A stretch of 64,000 nt of DNA from Cydia pomonella (taxonomy: Eukaryota; Arthropoda; Insecta; Lepidoptera; Tortricidae). The stretch is taken from assembly GCF_033807575.1 (NCBI RefSeq), contig NC_084723.1, forward strand, positions 6,639,247-6,703,246, in the 5' to 3' direction. Below, one piece after another: positions 34,901 through 44,500 of the stretch; position 1 is the stretch's first letter, and the number at the start of each line of letters is the position of its first letter. The position numbers and the translations under genes are program-made. The notes under the pieces were generated by a model. It had not been told where the DNA came from, did no database searches, and was given only the letters and a program-made list of their open reading frames with translations.

Positions 34901-35663
34901 CTGCTCGTGTTTCTACCTGAATGTCAAATCGAATCCACTTGTGGTCTGAGCACGATACCTCCTTCGATACATGCCAGCCCGAGATTAGTCTCGATGCTTT
35001 TTCGGTTGCTAGGGTCAGGTCAATGATTGTCCTGCTGCGTCTGTTTACAAATGTCGGTTCTGAACCTGTGTTAAGGAGGTTGAGGTTTGTAGTGAATAGG
35101 TACTCGACGAGCTTCTTACCTCTCTCGTTACCTGCTTCCATCCCCCATAGGGGGTGATGCGCGTTCGAGTCGGTGGCCACGATGAGCTCGAGCCCTGCCT
35201 CTTCGCAGTAGTTGACCAGCCTTGCCATGTCGTGCGGTGGTGGTTCTTCAGCCTCCGGCATATACACAGAGGCTACTACCACCTCCTGCAGGCTGGAGTC
35301 TTGCGCCCCGTGCAGTTTTATAGCGCACAGGTCTCTGGAACAGAAGCTTGTTAGAGGTTGCGCATGTATGTTATTGGTTGTGTAGATGCAAGCCCGGGGG
35401 TTGTCCGGGCCCGAGTAGACTGTTAGCTTACCTCCTAAGTTGCGGAGTCCGCAGACAGAGCCCCTTCTGACCCACGGCTCCTGGATCAGAATTACGGCTG
35501 TTGTGTTGTCCTCCAACCACTTCCGGATCTGCGCCGTCGCCGTTTCGCTGTGGTGGAGGTTGGCTTGGAGGAATCTACCAATGGGCGAAGGGAGTTCCTT
35601 CACAAGGATCACCCTCCTCCGCCGACATCGGCTCCTCCTCCTCCTTGTCGATGGCCAACTTCC
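31968..35663 (-). CDS. LINE ORF2: AP endonuclease, reverse transcriptase, RNase H
   Basis: The frame opens at 35663, just after an in-frame TAG (35666-35664), and runs uninterrupted to TAG at 31970-31968. Numbering residues from the GTG codon at 35612: an endonuclease at about 14-230 (QANLHHS; IQEP with E45; ATDSNAHHPLWG with D148; SDH 222-224); RT at about 500-760 (PKSFRPISL; motif A FIDIEGAF with D593; PQGGVLSPLLW; YADD 681-684); RNase H at about 940-1062 (TDGSK D945, E980, SDS D1006, NDAAD); and a C-terminal CRAC...H....C zinc motif (1159-1176). All catalytic residues are present. There is no ATG before the endonuclease: the first in-frame ATG is codon 118 (35261). Translation must therefore come from recoding of ORF1 or non-AUG reinitiation in the overlap. 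Confidence 0.92.
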   Translation of the reverse strand, partial: GSWPSTRRRRSRCRRRRVILVKELPSPIGRFLQANLHHSETATAQIRKWLEDNTTAVILIQEPWVRRGSVCGLRNLGGKLTVYSGPDNPRACIYTTNNIHAQPLTSFCSRDLCAIKLHGAQDSSLQEVVVASVYMPEAEEPPPHDMARLVNYCEEAGLELIVATDSNAHHPLWGMEAGNERGKKLVEYLFTTNLNLLNTGSEPTFVNRRSRTIIDLTLATEKASRLISGWHVSKEVSCSDHKWIRFDIQVETRAAVPRRNPRKMNRDLYTVRLSTTLKQLEGPPRIEGTAGIEEQVSILTSTILDCYHQACPLSTPPTRSRGKNNWWGPELERLRGKMRRQLNRAMNTGADEDWDNYKSTKAKYKKRLRYRSTNSWRKFCTDIETTTQANRVRKVLSTNSTITLGSLRKPDNSLTNSPEEAERVLVQTHFPDCVISHPVSWNEMETTTPTEGEWLQTYEVISPQRTQWALNSFDSFKSPGMDGIFPALLKWGGKHLTLKLTIVLRACLAHRYVPKQWREVKVIFIPKPGKSDYSDPKSFRPISLTSFMLKTLERLCDRYLRERVLINVPLHPNQHAYSPGKSTESALHAVVSKIEVAIKNRSMCLGTFIDIEGAFDRTSTFSSITAALGRHGANAVMTEWINNMLSQRTIKLGTGETQQALVAKGCPQGGVLSPLLWNLVVNDLITTLNNNHYYTIGYADDIVILTSGNHSGTVCDVTRSALAIVERWCINNELSVNPNKTELVMFTNKRNLGNFCLPKLFNTELQLSAEVKYLGVILDSKLNWSNHLNGKIDKATVVFWQCRRMVGRTWGLTPKITLWLYQAVIRPIISYGAIVWWPRTKLSTVEAKLQRLQRLACLATTGCMRTTPTAALEALLGLPPLHLFIQQEALASAVRLKKSNLWRPPRVPHTEILYEAIGKEPLIEAVTDRIPRQYIFDKKYKIQLHEEPREGLNPRELRIFTDGSKTRSGTGAGVFSEDLNIHISTPLGAHNTVFQAECMGIIMAAHAIVSRKVEDYPIRILSDSRSVLQALQSYTLTSGLIYECHKALSEVSTTTSVTLQWIKGHSNSRGNDAADILARGGSELRVAGPEPIIPLPYAWLRNMLRRNTKVKHQQYWSNLGTCRQAKEALPTIDPGLSRRLRQLKRPQLRLLTGAITGHAPLNKHLLTLRVTDSPLCRACMEEEETAAHVILECPGVAEYRAQYLGSPGSLPEVVGNIKGLLGFLVELGWQE

Positions 35664-37527
35664 CTAGCCCCTGCGCGCATTCCCCCTCACTCTCCGAGGA
35701 GTCACGAAGAAGTTCTTCTTCGTTCTCCTCGGAGACGGAGGGAGGTTGCGCTGGAGCTTGCGACTCAGGCACCTGGACTTCGTCCATGGGTTCCTGCGTC
35801 GCCCCGGAAGTGTCCATGGGCTCGGACGGTGCAGCGGCTTCGCCACCAGTGGCGACAGTGCTAACAGGGGGCGGCTGCTCCCTGAATTTTCCTCGTGCCC
35901 CCTCGAACTTCACGTACACCGACCCCAGCATAAAGCCAAGACGGCGCCCGCGGTCCACCAAGGGTTGCACCACTGTCTCCGGCACGCTGACGACAGCGAA
36001 CGTTTCCGTTCCCTGCACCTCGCGCCGGTTGAGTAGCCAGCGGTCTATTTCCGCCCACGGGTTCTGGTACCGAAGGGCTCGGCCTACTTCGCCAAAGTCC
36101 TTCCAGACGCCCGGGAACAGGATGCCGCATCGTACTCGCTTTGGCACCTCGCTGAGGCGCCTGACCACCACCTTCTCCCCCTTATCGAGGGTGATGGTGG
36201 CCACGCTGCGCTTGAGCCATGCTAGCGTAGCCTGATCCTCGCACCACAATCTCAAGGAGCCATTAGCCCAGGTAGGCTTGCCCCTGAAGATCGGTCCCGC
36301 GGGAAGGCTTTCGGTCGGCTGCTTTGCCTCCTGTGAGAGCAGGGCTAGCAGTTGCCTCTGGACCTCCTCCGACTGTTGCGGGCTCAGGTGTCCCGAGGTG
36401 GCAGTGGTCACTGCCATCAGTAGGTCCGCCTTTGCAGCCTCCGCATAGTCGGCATGGGGGGTTTCACCTCGCGGTCCAGTCTTCTGCCTCTTAGGCTCGC
36501 CCCTGGGGGATATGGTCTCGTCAAGACGAGCCCTCTTGGCAGACGACCGGGCCCCTTGGTTACTCCCACCCTCGGCCCTGGTTCCTTTCGCCCCTTTCCC
36601 CTGGAGGGGGGCGCGGTTTGCTGCTGGTGGGCCAGCTGCTGCCCGCTCCCCATCCTTTCCAGGGGCGCCTTGTTGGGGCTCCGGGGCGGTGTTGTTCAGG
36701 GCCGCTTGGGCCCTTCTGTATCTCTGCCGTTGCTTCCTGTTACGCTTGTGCGGCTTAGCCGCGGCTGTAACAGGTGGAGGCGGGGGCACAGGAAGTTCAG
36801 CCCGTTTACCGGGCTTTCGCTTCCGCGCCTTCCTGGACTCGTGTACGGTCCAGCCAGCCTCCAGCTGGGCAGAGATAGGGTCCAACACCACCTGCACCGG
36901 TTCAATCACCGGGTCCTGCTCCGTAACAGGGGGTTTTCCCCCTGTTGGAACAGCACCCCTGGATGTCCCCGGTGCTGGAGGTAGGGGCCGGGTACGCTTT
37001 TCCGATACGGGGGGTTTCCCTCCCGTTGGAATGGTACCCGTGGATGTCCCCGGTGTTGGTAGTAGGGGCTGGGTGCGCTTTACCTTGGCGGGGGGTTTCC
37101 CTCCCTTCGGTATGGCACCCTTGGATGTCCCCGGTGTCGGTAGTGGAGGCGCAGTACTCTGGAGCACCGGGCCTGCTGCTTTGGGCGTCAACGCATCAGG
37201 TTTACGTGCCTTCGGTTTCCCGGCGGCTCTCCCACCTGGTGCGGACTGTCCCTTGCATGGCGGTACTGTCGAGACTGCGCCGCCACGGTGTGTGTGTGTT
37301 TTGTGTGGTGTGGTGTGTGGCGGAACTGTCGGAACAGCTCCACCATCGTGTGTGTTGTTGCCTGCCAGGGTTGCTTGTGCCTCCCTGTAGGCACGTGTTA
37401 AGGAGGGAGGAACTGTCGAAACAGCTCCTTGACCCTGTGGTGTGGTGTGTTGGGTGGAGGTTCCCGGTACAGCCGAAGCTGCTCCGTCTCCCTCCGGTGT
37501 TGGGGTTTGGGATCTTGGTTTATCCAT
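35575..37527 (-). CDS. LINE ORF1, Pro-rich RNA-binding-type protein (650 aa)
   Basis: It starts at a true ATG. Residues 1-120 are Pro/Thr-rich with several GAVSTVPP-like repeats. Residues about 128-204 are three tandem units of about 34 residues built on PGTS.G.IP.GGKPP. Residues 235-275 and 310-350 are strongly basic and would suit nucleic-acid or nuclear binding. Residues about 410-545, beginning GPIFRGKPTWANGSLRLWCE, resemble the DUF4780 domain seen in ORF1 of insect non-LTR elements. The tail is acidic. In related elements ORF1 coats element RNA in the ribonucleoprotein. It overlaps ORF2 by up to 89 nt. GC content is far higher than the surroundings, which also creates long meaningless frames on the opposite strand. 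Confidence 0.85.
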   Translation of the reverse strand: MDKPRSQTPTPEGDGAASAVPGTSTQHTTPQGQGAVSTVPPSLTRAYREAQATLAGNNTHDGGAVPTVPPHTTPHKTHTHRGGAVSTVPPCKGQSAPGGRAAGKPKARKPDALTPKAAGPVLQSTAPPLPTPGTSKGAIPKGGKPPAKVKRTQPLLPTPGTSTGTIPTGGKPPVSEKRTRPLPPAPGTSRGAVPTGGKPPVTEQDPVIEPVQVVLDPISAQLEAGWTVHESRKARKRKPGKRAELPVPPPPPVTAAAKPHKRNRKQRQRYRRAQAALNNTAPEPQQGAPGKDGERAAAGPPAANRAPLQGKGAKGTRAEGGSNQGARSSAKRARLDETISPRGEPKRQKTGPRGETPHADYAEAAKADLLMAVTTATSGHLSPQQSEEVQRQLLALLSQEAKQPTESLPAGPIFRGKPTWANGSLRLWCEDQATLAWLKRSVATITLDKGEKVVVRRLSEVPKRVRCGILFPGVWKDFGEVGRALRYQNPWAEIDRWLLNRREVQGTETFAVVSVPETVVQPLVDRGRRLGFMLGSVYVKFEGARGKFREQPPPVSTVATGGEAAAPSEPMDTSGATQEPMDEVQVPESQAPAQPPSVSEENEEELLRDSSESEGECAQGLGKLAIDKEEEEPMSAEEGDPCEGTPFAHW

Positions 37528-38770
37528 TGTTCCTTTTGCTTGTTTTCACCTCTCGAGCTTCCCACCCTCCATGGAGCCCGCACCTTTGGGGATGTCACTT
37601 TGGACACCAGGAATACCCAAGAGGTATAGGTGTGTTGAGTTGGTTCTCCTGCGCGACATCGGGAGCTGCAGACACGTGGCTGGAAGAGACGATCCCATCT
37701 CCTCCAGTGGTTCCACGCGCCCTTGCCCCGTCAGCATGGCCGAGCCCCAGGCATCCTCCCAGAGGACGCCCCTCCCCACACCTCGCCTGCGGACCGTACC
37801 ACCTCGACCGTACGGGACGCGTGTCCATTACCCTGCAGTGGCTAGTTGCAGGGCCACCGTTTCGCCGGAAATTCGGACCAAAAAGGGCATATTGGCCCAC
37901 AGGGGATAACTAACCCCGACCCCCTGCGGGCCTCGGCCCCTAGGACTCCTGCATCCCCGCTGACGGCGCTCTACTGCGCAGGACAAACGCAGGTAGGTGA
38001 GTGTAGTCCGCCTAGGTCACCTACTCCCTAAGCGGAACCGGGAGATCCATAAAACATAGCTGCCAATTAGATCGAAACCAAATTGCCAGCCATGTTCTAC
38101 AGGAAACTCCAGAGTGTGTCATACCCCCTTCGGGTTTTTAGGTCCTCGTGGGTTATGACGTCGCCTTCATACTCGGCTACTGGTGGTCCGGGGCAGATGG
38201 AACGTGCGACGCCCGACCGACCACCAGCATTACCAGGGTGTGCGACCCACCCCACAAGGTTATATCGTGATTTTTTTTTGAAACTCGATATTTTAAAAAG
38301 TGCTCAAAAGTGCTCCCCAATTTTTTCAGGATATATAAATAAAGACTTGTTTTATATAATGCCATAAAAAAAAAAAACTCGGACGAGCTCGGAAGTATAG
38401 TATATTCACTATTGAATACAAAAAATACTCAAAATTTTAATTACGAAAAGGGTAATGTTTAGTGGGTTATATATGTATCATTAAATAAATATTTATAATT
38501 CAAAATAGATTAAAATATAAGAAACTTACCTGTATTTTTGATATCCATCACTTTCACTCACAAAAAAACTCCACAAAAATAAATAATGACTTAGAAATGT
38601 TTGCTTCGGATAAGAGTGCTATGAACTGCGTGTGCAACGAGTGTGATTAAATTCGTGATAGTGTGGTGTTTTTCGAGAGCCAATTAGTTTTGCGATAAGC
38701 CTACTTTTAGAAAGTTGACTTTTGGCCGCCTAAATCGGGATTTCCGACGTATGTGCGGTGGGACAACGGG

Positions 38771-40430
38771 TAAAAAAAAACCTGTGGATCCACTGTGGTA
38801 CAAAGCAGTTGGGACCACGGTTAATATACCGTTATATGAACAATTCATTAATCTCTAGTTAAAAGGATGGGTCACTGGGATTACGTATTAGATACAAAAA
38901 AGCAATAAGGTTCTTATTTTATTATTATTTGAGCTCTAACATATATGTATGTAACAATAGTCTTATAGCTATCTTATAAGATTGTACAAAAAAAACTAAA
39001 CTATTTTTATTAGTAGAAAAGTTAGATGTACCTATTAATGGAGATAATTATAATTAATCCTTTAAAATCATGCTTTTACGACAGAACAAACATCGAAAAA
39101 CATAAATAAATCGAATTACATTGTGTAATTAACCGATTATTTTTATTCGAGCTGACTTTTTTAATATTAATCTGCTTAGGTGCCACCATTTTATTACCTC
39201 AAAAGTTTATTTTGATTAGGTATTGGAAGCGTGCAAAGCGGGAGGCCGGAACGATCACGGCGCTTGATGTGGCCGTGTTTCTGTCAATTCCCATACTATA
39301 TTCCGTTATTTTGTTCACGTTTTTTGCTTTAAAACCATATTTACGATAAAAAATAGGTCACGATAGCTGATAAATGGTAAACTGCAATAATACTGGACGA
39401 AACAATAATAGTAAACTTTATATATTTCCAACATCGAGCTAGAAATTAGGCTTTTATATCATATAGTATTATTCCAGGCTTACCAACGTAACGGCTAAAT
39501 ATTTTATCTAGTCTATGTCAACGCAGAGTTTTGCTTGGATGTTAATAAAATAGTATGGCTAATACAGTGTACCAACATTAGGTAATTGTAATATTAGTTA
39601 TAATGACAGTTACTGAAAGCTCGTCAGAAACATACTTTTGGCACGAAGAGTTGTCAGAACGTAGTGATTATTTTATGCTCTTTGGAGTTGTCTGTCGTCT
39701 GTCACAACAAACGTTGTGATAAGCGAAAGAACATATGTTTTAACATAAAATGAGTTGATTAAAACCTGTGAAGAAGGGCAAAACTTTTATACTTGAAAGC
39801 ATCATACGTAACCCCCATGAAGAAGATCATGAAGTGGGCCATCAAAACATAATGAAACAAACATTTTTTCATTGAATTTGTATCGAAACAACGACGAAGA
39901 AAAATAACCGAATAATATAAGATACACAGATAATTCTGACTATTTTCAGTAAAGCAAAAGTCAAGTGTGTGTAAAAGATTCTGCAAATTGGTAACTGTAT
40001 TAAGTATAGCAAAGATTTTTAAGGAAAAATCTTTATTTTGTTAAGCTCATTATTTGACAGCTCCCCAGTAGTTGCAAACGCTAAGCGGCGTTGCCATCGT
40101 GCACGCTCCCAATTCGCTCTAGTGGGTGTGCAACATATTGCTTATTTGACAGTTGGCAACTGCCAAATTTAACCTGAGGCCCGGTGACGTCATCTTTTGT
40201 GAATAACTGACAGGCCGATATCGGCCGGCAAATATGTAACAATTATAAATCATGCACGATCATTTTCATTATTTTGCTTTCATAAGTAATAGACGTAATA
40301 GTTACTGATTTTCATAAAGCGTTTTTCAATATAAAGGCCTATCAAGATTGTTAACCTTTTTTAAAATGCTAAAAAACCGAACTATAGTCTGAAGATGTGG
40401 TACCATGAAAGTTCATATTTTTAGCAAGTC
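38771..40430. other. Intergenic sequence, no gene recognised
   Basis: AT-rich with a short GC-richer patch at 39230-39290. Open frames are short and unsupported. Confidence 0.45.
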
Positions 40431-40435
40431 GCGCG

Positions 40436-40541
40436 TTGGCGTCGCTTGGTTGTTGTAGCTCCAGTTTAGCTTATTGGGACGGAAGAGTAACTACGGAACC
40501 CTACTCTGAGCATGGCCCGATATGCTCTTAACCGGTTTTTT
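40436..40541 (+). mobile_element. 3' end of the AGGGTTCCGTACC retroposon
   Basis: GCTCCAGTTTAGCTTATTG, GACGGAAGAGTAACTACGGA and ACCGGTTTTTTG match the last 90 bp of the full copy at 60957-61700. Confidence 0.75.
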
Positions 40542-40865
40542 GTTTCAGATTAGTAATGTTATACATAAACCTATGTAGTAACGCACAGTCTTTTATTTTA
40601 CACCTCTCAAGAACCCACGGAGGGTTCATCATCTCTTGGAGCGTATATATATCAGTGCTAACTTTTTTTCTGCAAAATTAAATCTGAGTAACTATGCACT
40701 GAATTATATTGTTGTTAACATATTATTGTACCGCAATATTAGGTATCATAGGATCCCTAGCATTTCGAAATAATTACCACTGCAAAACGGAATATAGAGA
40801 TCCTAATCTAATAGCCAATTAGACAGGGTGTCAAGTCAGCATCAATAGTAGTGGATCAAACAACG

Positions 40866-41158
40866 CACCAAAAGTATCTGCCACCCTTGAATACTTTTAC
40901 AATTAAAGAAAAATCTGTACAGTGTGCGTTCAAAAGTATCAGGTACAGTTTAATTGTTTTACATACGTGCCGAAGTCCAGTGAAAGGTCCCACTTTGTCG
41001 CTTACCCGAGATTTGCTTGTATCTTTATACGAATAATCTGTCAAAGCGTCTTTATGGCAAGCGACAAAATGGGACTTTTTGCTTGGAAACGACACATGTC
41101 AGTCATATTCATATCTCTTTTTGTTTAACTGTTAGAAAATGGGAGATACTTTTGAAGT
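40866..41158. mobile_element. Inverted-repeat element downstream of the host gene
   Basis: The inner arms GTCCCACTTTGTCGCTTACC (40988-41007) and GGCAAGCGACAAAATGGGAC (41057-41076) pair. The outer pieces AAAAGTATCTGCCACCC and GGGAGATACTTTTG also pair loosely. Confidence 0.6.
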
Positions 41159-41560
41159 GTAGTCTGATGTGCTACTATTAAAGCTGACTGTACAGCAGGG
41201 GTTGTTGGGTGCGTTTACACTGAGTATACTTCTGTATTCAGCCATTCCTTCAAACGTCAATGTTAAAAAAATTATGTTTCCCATAGCCACCTCAGCAGTT
41301 GATGTCACTAGGTATGGAAATACTGGAAGGTTAATTCGTTTTCTTACATACTCCTAAATACTAATAAGCTTGCAAATTATGTCAAAAGTTTTATATAAAA
41401 GTGTTTACCATTACCAATATGGTATGAGATGTACATATAATGTAAAGAAACATCAATGTATCACACAAATTCGCATTTTCAGCAATCTACACAACACACA
41501 TCACATCATTCACAATCACTTAGAACATATTATGTACCAATGTCGATATATCTTTCATAA

Positions 41561-44500
41561 TTAGTCCGTGAGCACCATTTTCATAACTTTGTACTCCCAA
41601 ACGGCTTTGCAGACTTCAACTGAAATATAAAAAACACCATTAGATACATTAATTTTCTATTAGTTTGGCAACACATTAAGTGCCGGGTACCCGCTGCTCA
41701 GCGGGTTTTCTGTTCAAAACTCAAACTCTATTTTTTGAAGTGAAAACTTCTTTAGCGGCGCTGTGCACTTTTTGTGATGGGGAAAAAATGTTAAACTCGC
41801 GACAGGTCACGTGACCGACAGATTCGTCAGATTGAAAATTCGTAAGACGGACACGTGACCTGATCGAAAAACTGTTACGGGAAAAATGTTAAACTCGCGA
41901 CAGGTCACGTGACCGATAGATTCGTCAGATTGAAAATTCGTAAGACGGACACGTGACCTGATCGAAAAACTGTTACAATGTCATTGAAGCCAGTAGACCG
42001 CCGGCGCAGCGTAAAAGAGAGAGTATCCTCCTCTCTTTCTACCGCGCGGCGAAAATGTATGCCTGCGCCTGCTGTTTCGTTTAGTACTTCTGTACTGATA
42101 ATTAAAGCAATTCGTGCAAAATTATTCCCTAACCATTCCAAAATATCAAAAATGCACAACGTTAATATTCATGTTTTCACTTCTGCCGGCACTCCCGGAG
42201 TGCAAACCGTTGTTTTTTTTTTTACTAAGTCCCACGGTTAACTCCAGAAAGCTTGCGTTGTGGGACTTGTGGGTACTCAGACTACGATATACTTATATAC
42301 TCGTAATATACAAATACTTAAATATATATAAAACATCCATGACTCATAAACTATCTGTGCTCATCACACAAATAAATGCCCTTACCGGTATTCGAACCCA
42401 GAACCATCGGCTTCATAGGAAGGGTCACTACCCACTAGGCCAAACCGGTCGTCAAAACTATATTGCTGTACCGCTCGCACAGTGGCATTGACCGCCGGCA
42501 TCATGGGCGGGACAGCAATATAGTTACGAGCGCGCGATAGAGATAGAAATAGGCGGGTCATTGTACGAAATTCTTCGTGCTTACCGCCTTACTTTAATGG
42601 AGTAGTTCACTTACCAGGTACGTCGAGCGTCGTCCAGTCGATTTTGCCGAAATCTGCGCACTTTGCTAGCTGCTCTTTAGCGTGGTTTAATATTTTGGTC
42701 TGCACTTCGGGCTGTAATATATAAAACAATGGTTAATATAAATAAATAAAACCCAACAATAACAAATATGTGAAATGAGAGCCAAGTTCAATATTAAGAA
42801 TATGTGTCATTGTTGCCTGGCCGACAAAAGAATTGAGGTCTATATGGGTGCCAAGTTTTTATCTGTGCTGTGTAGAAAATCCTGAAATTATAAAGGATTT
42901 GACTTGGCTGGTTTTTACCAATAAAAAAATCAATTTTAGAAAAGTAACATAGACAAATATAATAGCCTATACGTAAAAACTAGCGATATATTTAAGCGAT
43001 TATATCATAGAGGATATCTAGTGCAATGATATGCAAGTGACAGTTCCTTCAGGACTCTTTTGGTTGAGCTGAATTTAAAAATTAATTGAAGAAATATGTT
43101 TTCACCGTATTTGTATGACTTAAAATGTTACATTTATAAATAAAGTATTCTTCTAAGCTTCCAAAATATATCTAAAAACATGTTACGTGTCAGTGTTGGC
43201 CGAAACGTTAATGCAATTAAAAACTAATGGCCATTAACCATTCTAAATTGAACCGTAAGCTGTCACCGTCCTTTACGGTTACGGTTCAATTTATAATGGT
43301 TAATTGCAATCAACGTTCGGCCAACACTGTTACGTGTCAGCTACACCATATAAAAATGAACTATTACACAGACCATCATTCGAGGAGAGAAATTTAATTA
43401 TCAAATTAAATATTACTTAGTGCTTGTATACTTGCTCTGCAAATTCTTACTAAAAAAAATCGAAGTATTGGGTCAATAGGGCAGTAATTCTCAGATATTA
43501 CCCCCAAGGCATTACAAGGGCTAAAAATCTCAGTTGTTACCAATGATAGTGCCTTTGGTGGTTTGGTTGGTGTGTTTGGGTTTTAACCAGTGATCGGAAC
43601 TATGGGAGTAAAACTTTAACAAAACTTATCAAGCGGACGTAAAAAGAGTGCTTATAGTCTTAAAAATATTCGAATATCTATGAATGTAAATATTTTTATG
43701 GCTGTAAGTACTATACTATTCCTATCCCTCCTTTAGGGCTGTATGCACTATTTTATGTCCGCTTAACAAGTTTTGTTAAAGTTTTACTCCCATAGTTCCG
43801 ATCACTGGTTTTAACCCAAAAATGTTGCATAGTCGATAATAATAAGTACCCACCGCAATTTTATTAAGCGTTTCGACGAGCCCCTGCTTCACCGCGCGCA
43901 TGGCGTCGGGCGGCACACTCGCGAACAGCAGCTTGAGTATGGCCACCGACGCCCGCTCGTCCTCGCTGCACTCGGTGTCTAGACCTGAACAGCTGTTCTG
44001 TTTCGCGACCTGAGTGGCAAAGTAAAACGCGTTTAGAATACTTTCTGCTCGTATCGCAGTACCCTGCATTTCCGTACCTAACACCTTAGCACGCATTAGC
44101 TACCTGCGCGGGCTACGCTTGTTGCAGATAACGCGCTTTTTCCGCTTTGTAGCATAGAACCCTTGTTGCAGATTGCTGGCAGTGAAAGTGTTCATGAAGT
44201 AAAAATCGAGTAAGGTAGTGTACTTCAACCTCTAATGCCTAGTACAAATATTGAGCCAATGCAGGTCTTTCAAAAATTCAAAATTCAAATTCAAAATTCA
44301 AAATTTTTTTCTGCAAGTAGGCCTCAAGGTCTCTTTTACAAGTCAATACAACATTTATAGTAACATCTTATAGTGACATGAAAAATACATAACAACATTT
44401 ATAAATATAACAGCCAATACCTGGGTAAACATTACATTATAATAAATAATTACTACAATACAATAGAGATGTATAGTCTCTATGGTTAATATGAATAATC

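Larger units (their letters stand above)
31876..38270 (-). mobile_element. Full-length non-LTR retrotransposon with two intact ORFs (LINE-1 of this window)
   Basis: It reads on the minus strand: a GC-rich 5' UTR (about 38270-37528), ORF1 (37527-35575), overlapping ORF2 (to 31968), a short 3' UTR and a 3' end in GAATAAC repeats (about 31905-31879). The AP-endonuclease, RT and RNase H arrangement, with an ORF1 lacking zinc knuckles but holding a DUF4780-like domain, fits the R1/LOA/I group. The clade is not fixed by eye. It sits within the intron of the split transposon gene. Both ORFs are uninterrupted, so the copy is recent and may be active. The exact 5' end and target duplication were not determined. 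Confidence 0.85.
26130..38548 (-). pseudogene. Split transposon gene of unknown function
   Basis: Exon 1 is 38548-38530 (MDIKNT), ending at a GTAAG donor. The acceptor TTGTTATAG precedes exon 2 at 31856, and the phases agree (ACA-G|GT-TCA). Exon 2 reads RKYLFEKMNEPKFQSI, FDFLENYLPICSS, KHKFSHFKSEFKKKW, SWLEGTFEIS and GWPSKSFSVSSERTKHRKT, with a stop at 31477. Beyond it, pieces in neighbouring frames (TDRLTPQQALT, STRKKIRIK) show frameshifts. At the TTAA at 31373-31376 the TTAA element intervenes. At 26261 the frame resumes with SFLQETMQLLISAEPHIARA and ends ...RYDDD stop (26132-26130). I recognise the SKSF..SSERTKRRKT pattern from unnamed repeated animal proteins but know no function. It is dead: frameshifted and interrupted. 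Confidence 0.7.
25714..38770. mobile_element. Outer DNA transposon with imperfect inverted termini, now split by two insertions
   Basis: The left end CCCGTAGACCCCTGG...GCACATAGGTCG...CGATTTAGGCGGCCAAAA pairs with the right end TTTTGGCCGCCTAAATCG...CGACGTATGTGC...ACGGG. An 8-bp indel and a few mismatches separate them. Both sides are flanked by TA. After removing the TTAA element (26263-31376) and the LINE (about 31876-38270), roughly 1.5 kb remains. That residue contains one split gene on the minus strand (38548 to 26130). The agreement of termini, gene orientation and exon junctions supports a single nested unit. Confidence 0.7.

Noticed and set aside
36512..37913. Two overlapping plus-strand frames of 292 and 322 codons
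   Set aside because: They lie antisense to the GC- and proline-rich ORF1 of the intact LINE and its 5' UTR. Few stops occur there because of composition, and no domain is visible.
39759..39986. 75-codon minus-strand frame
   Set aside because: AT-rich, with no homology, no splice context and no neighbouring exon.
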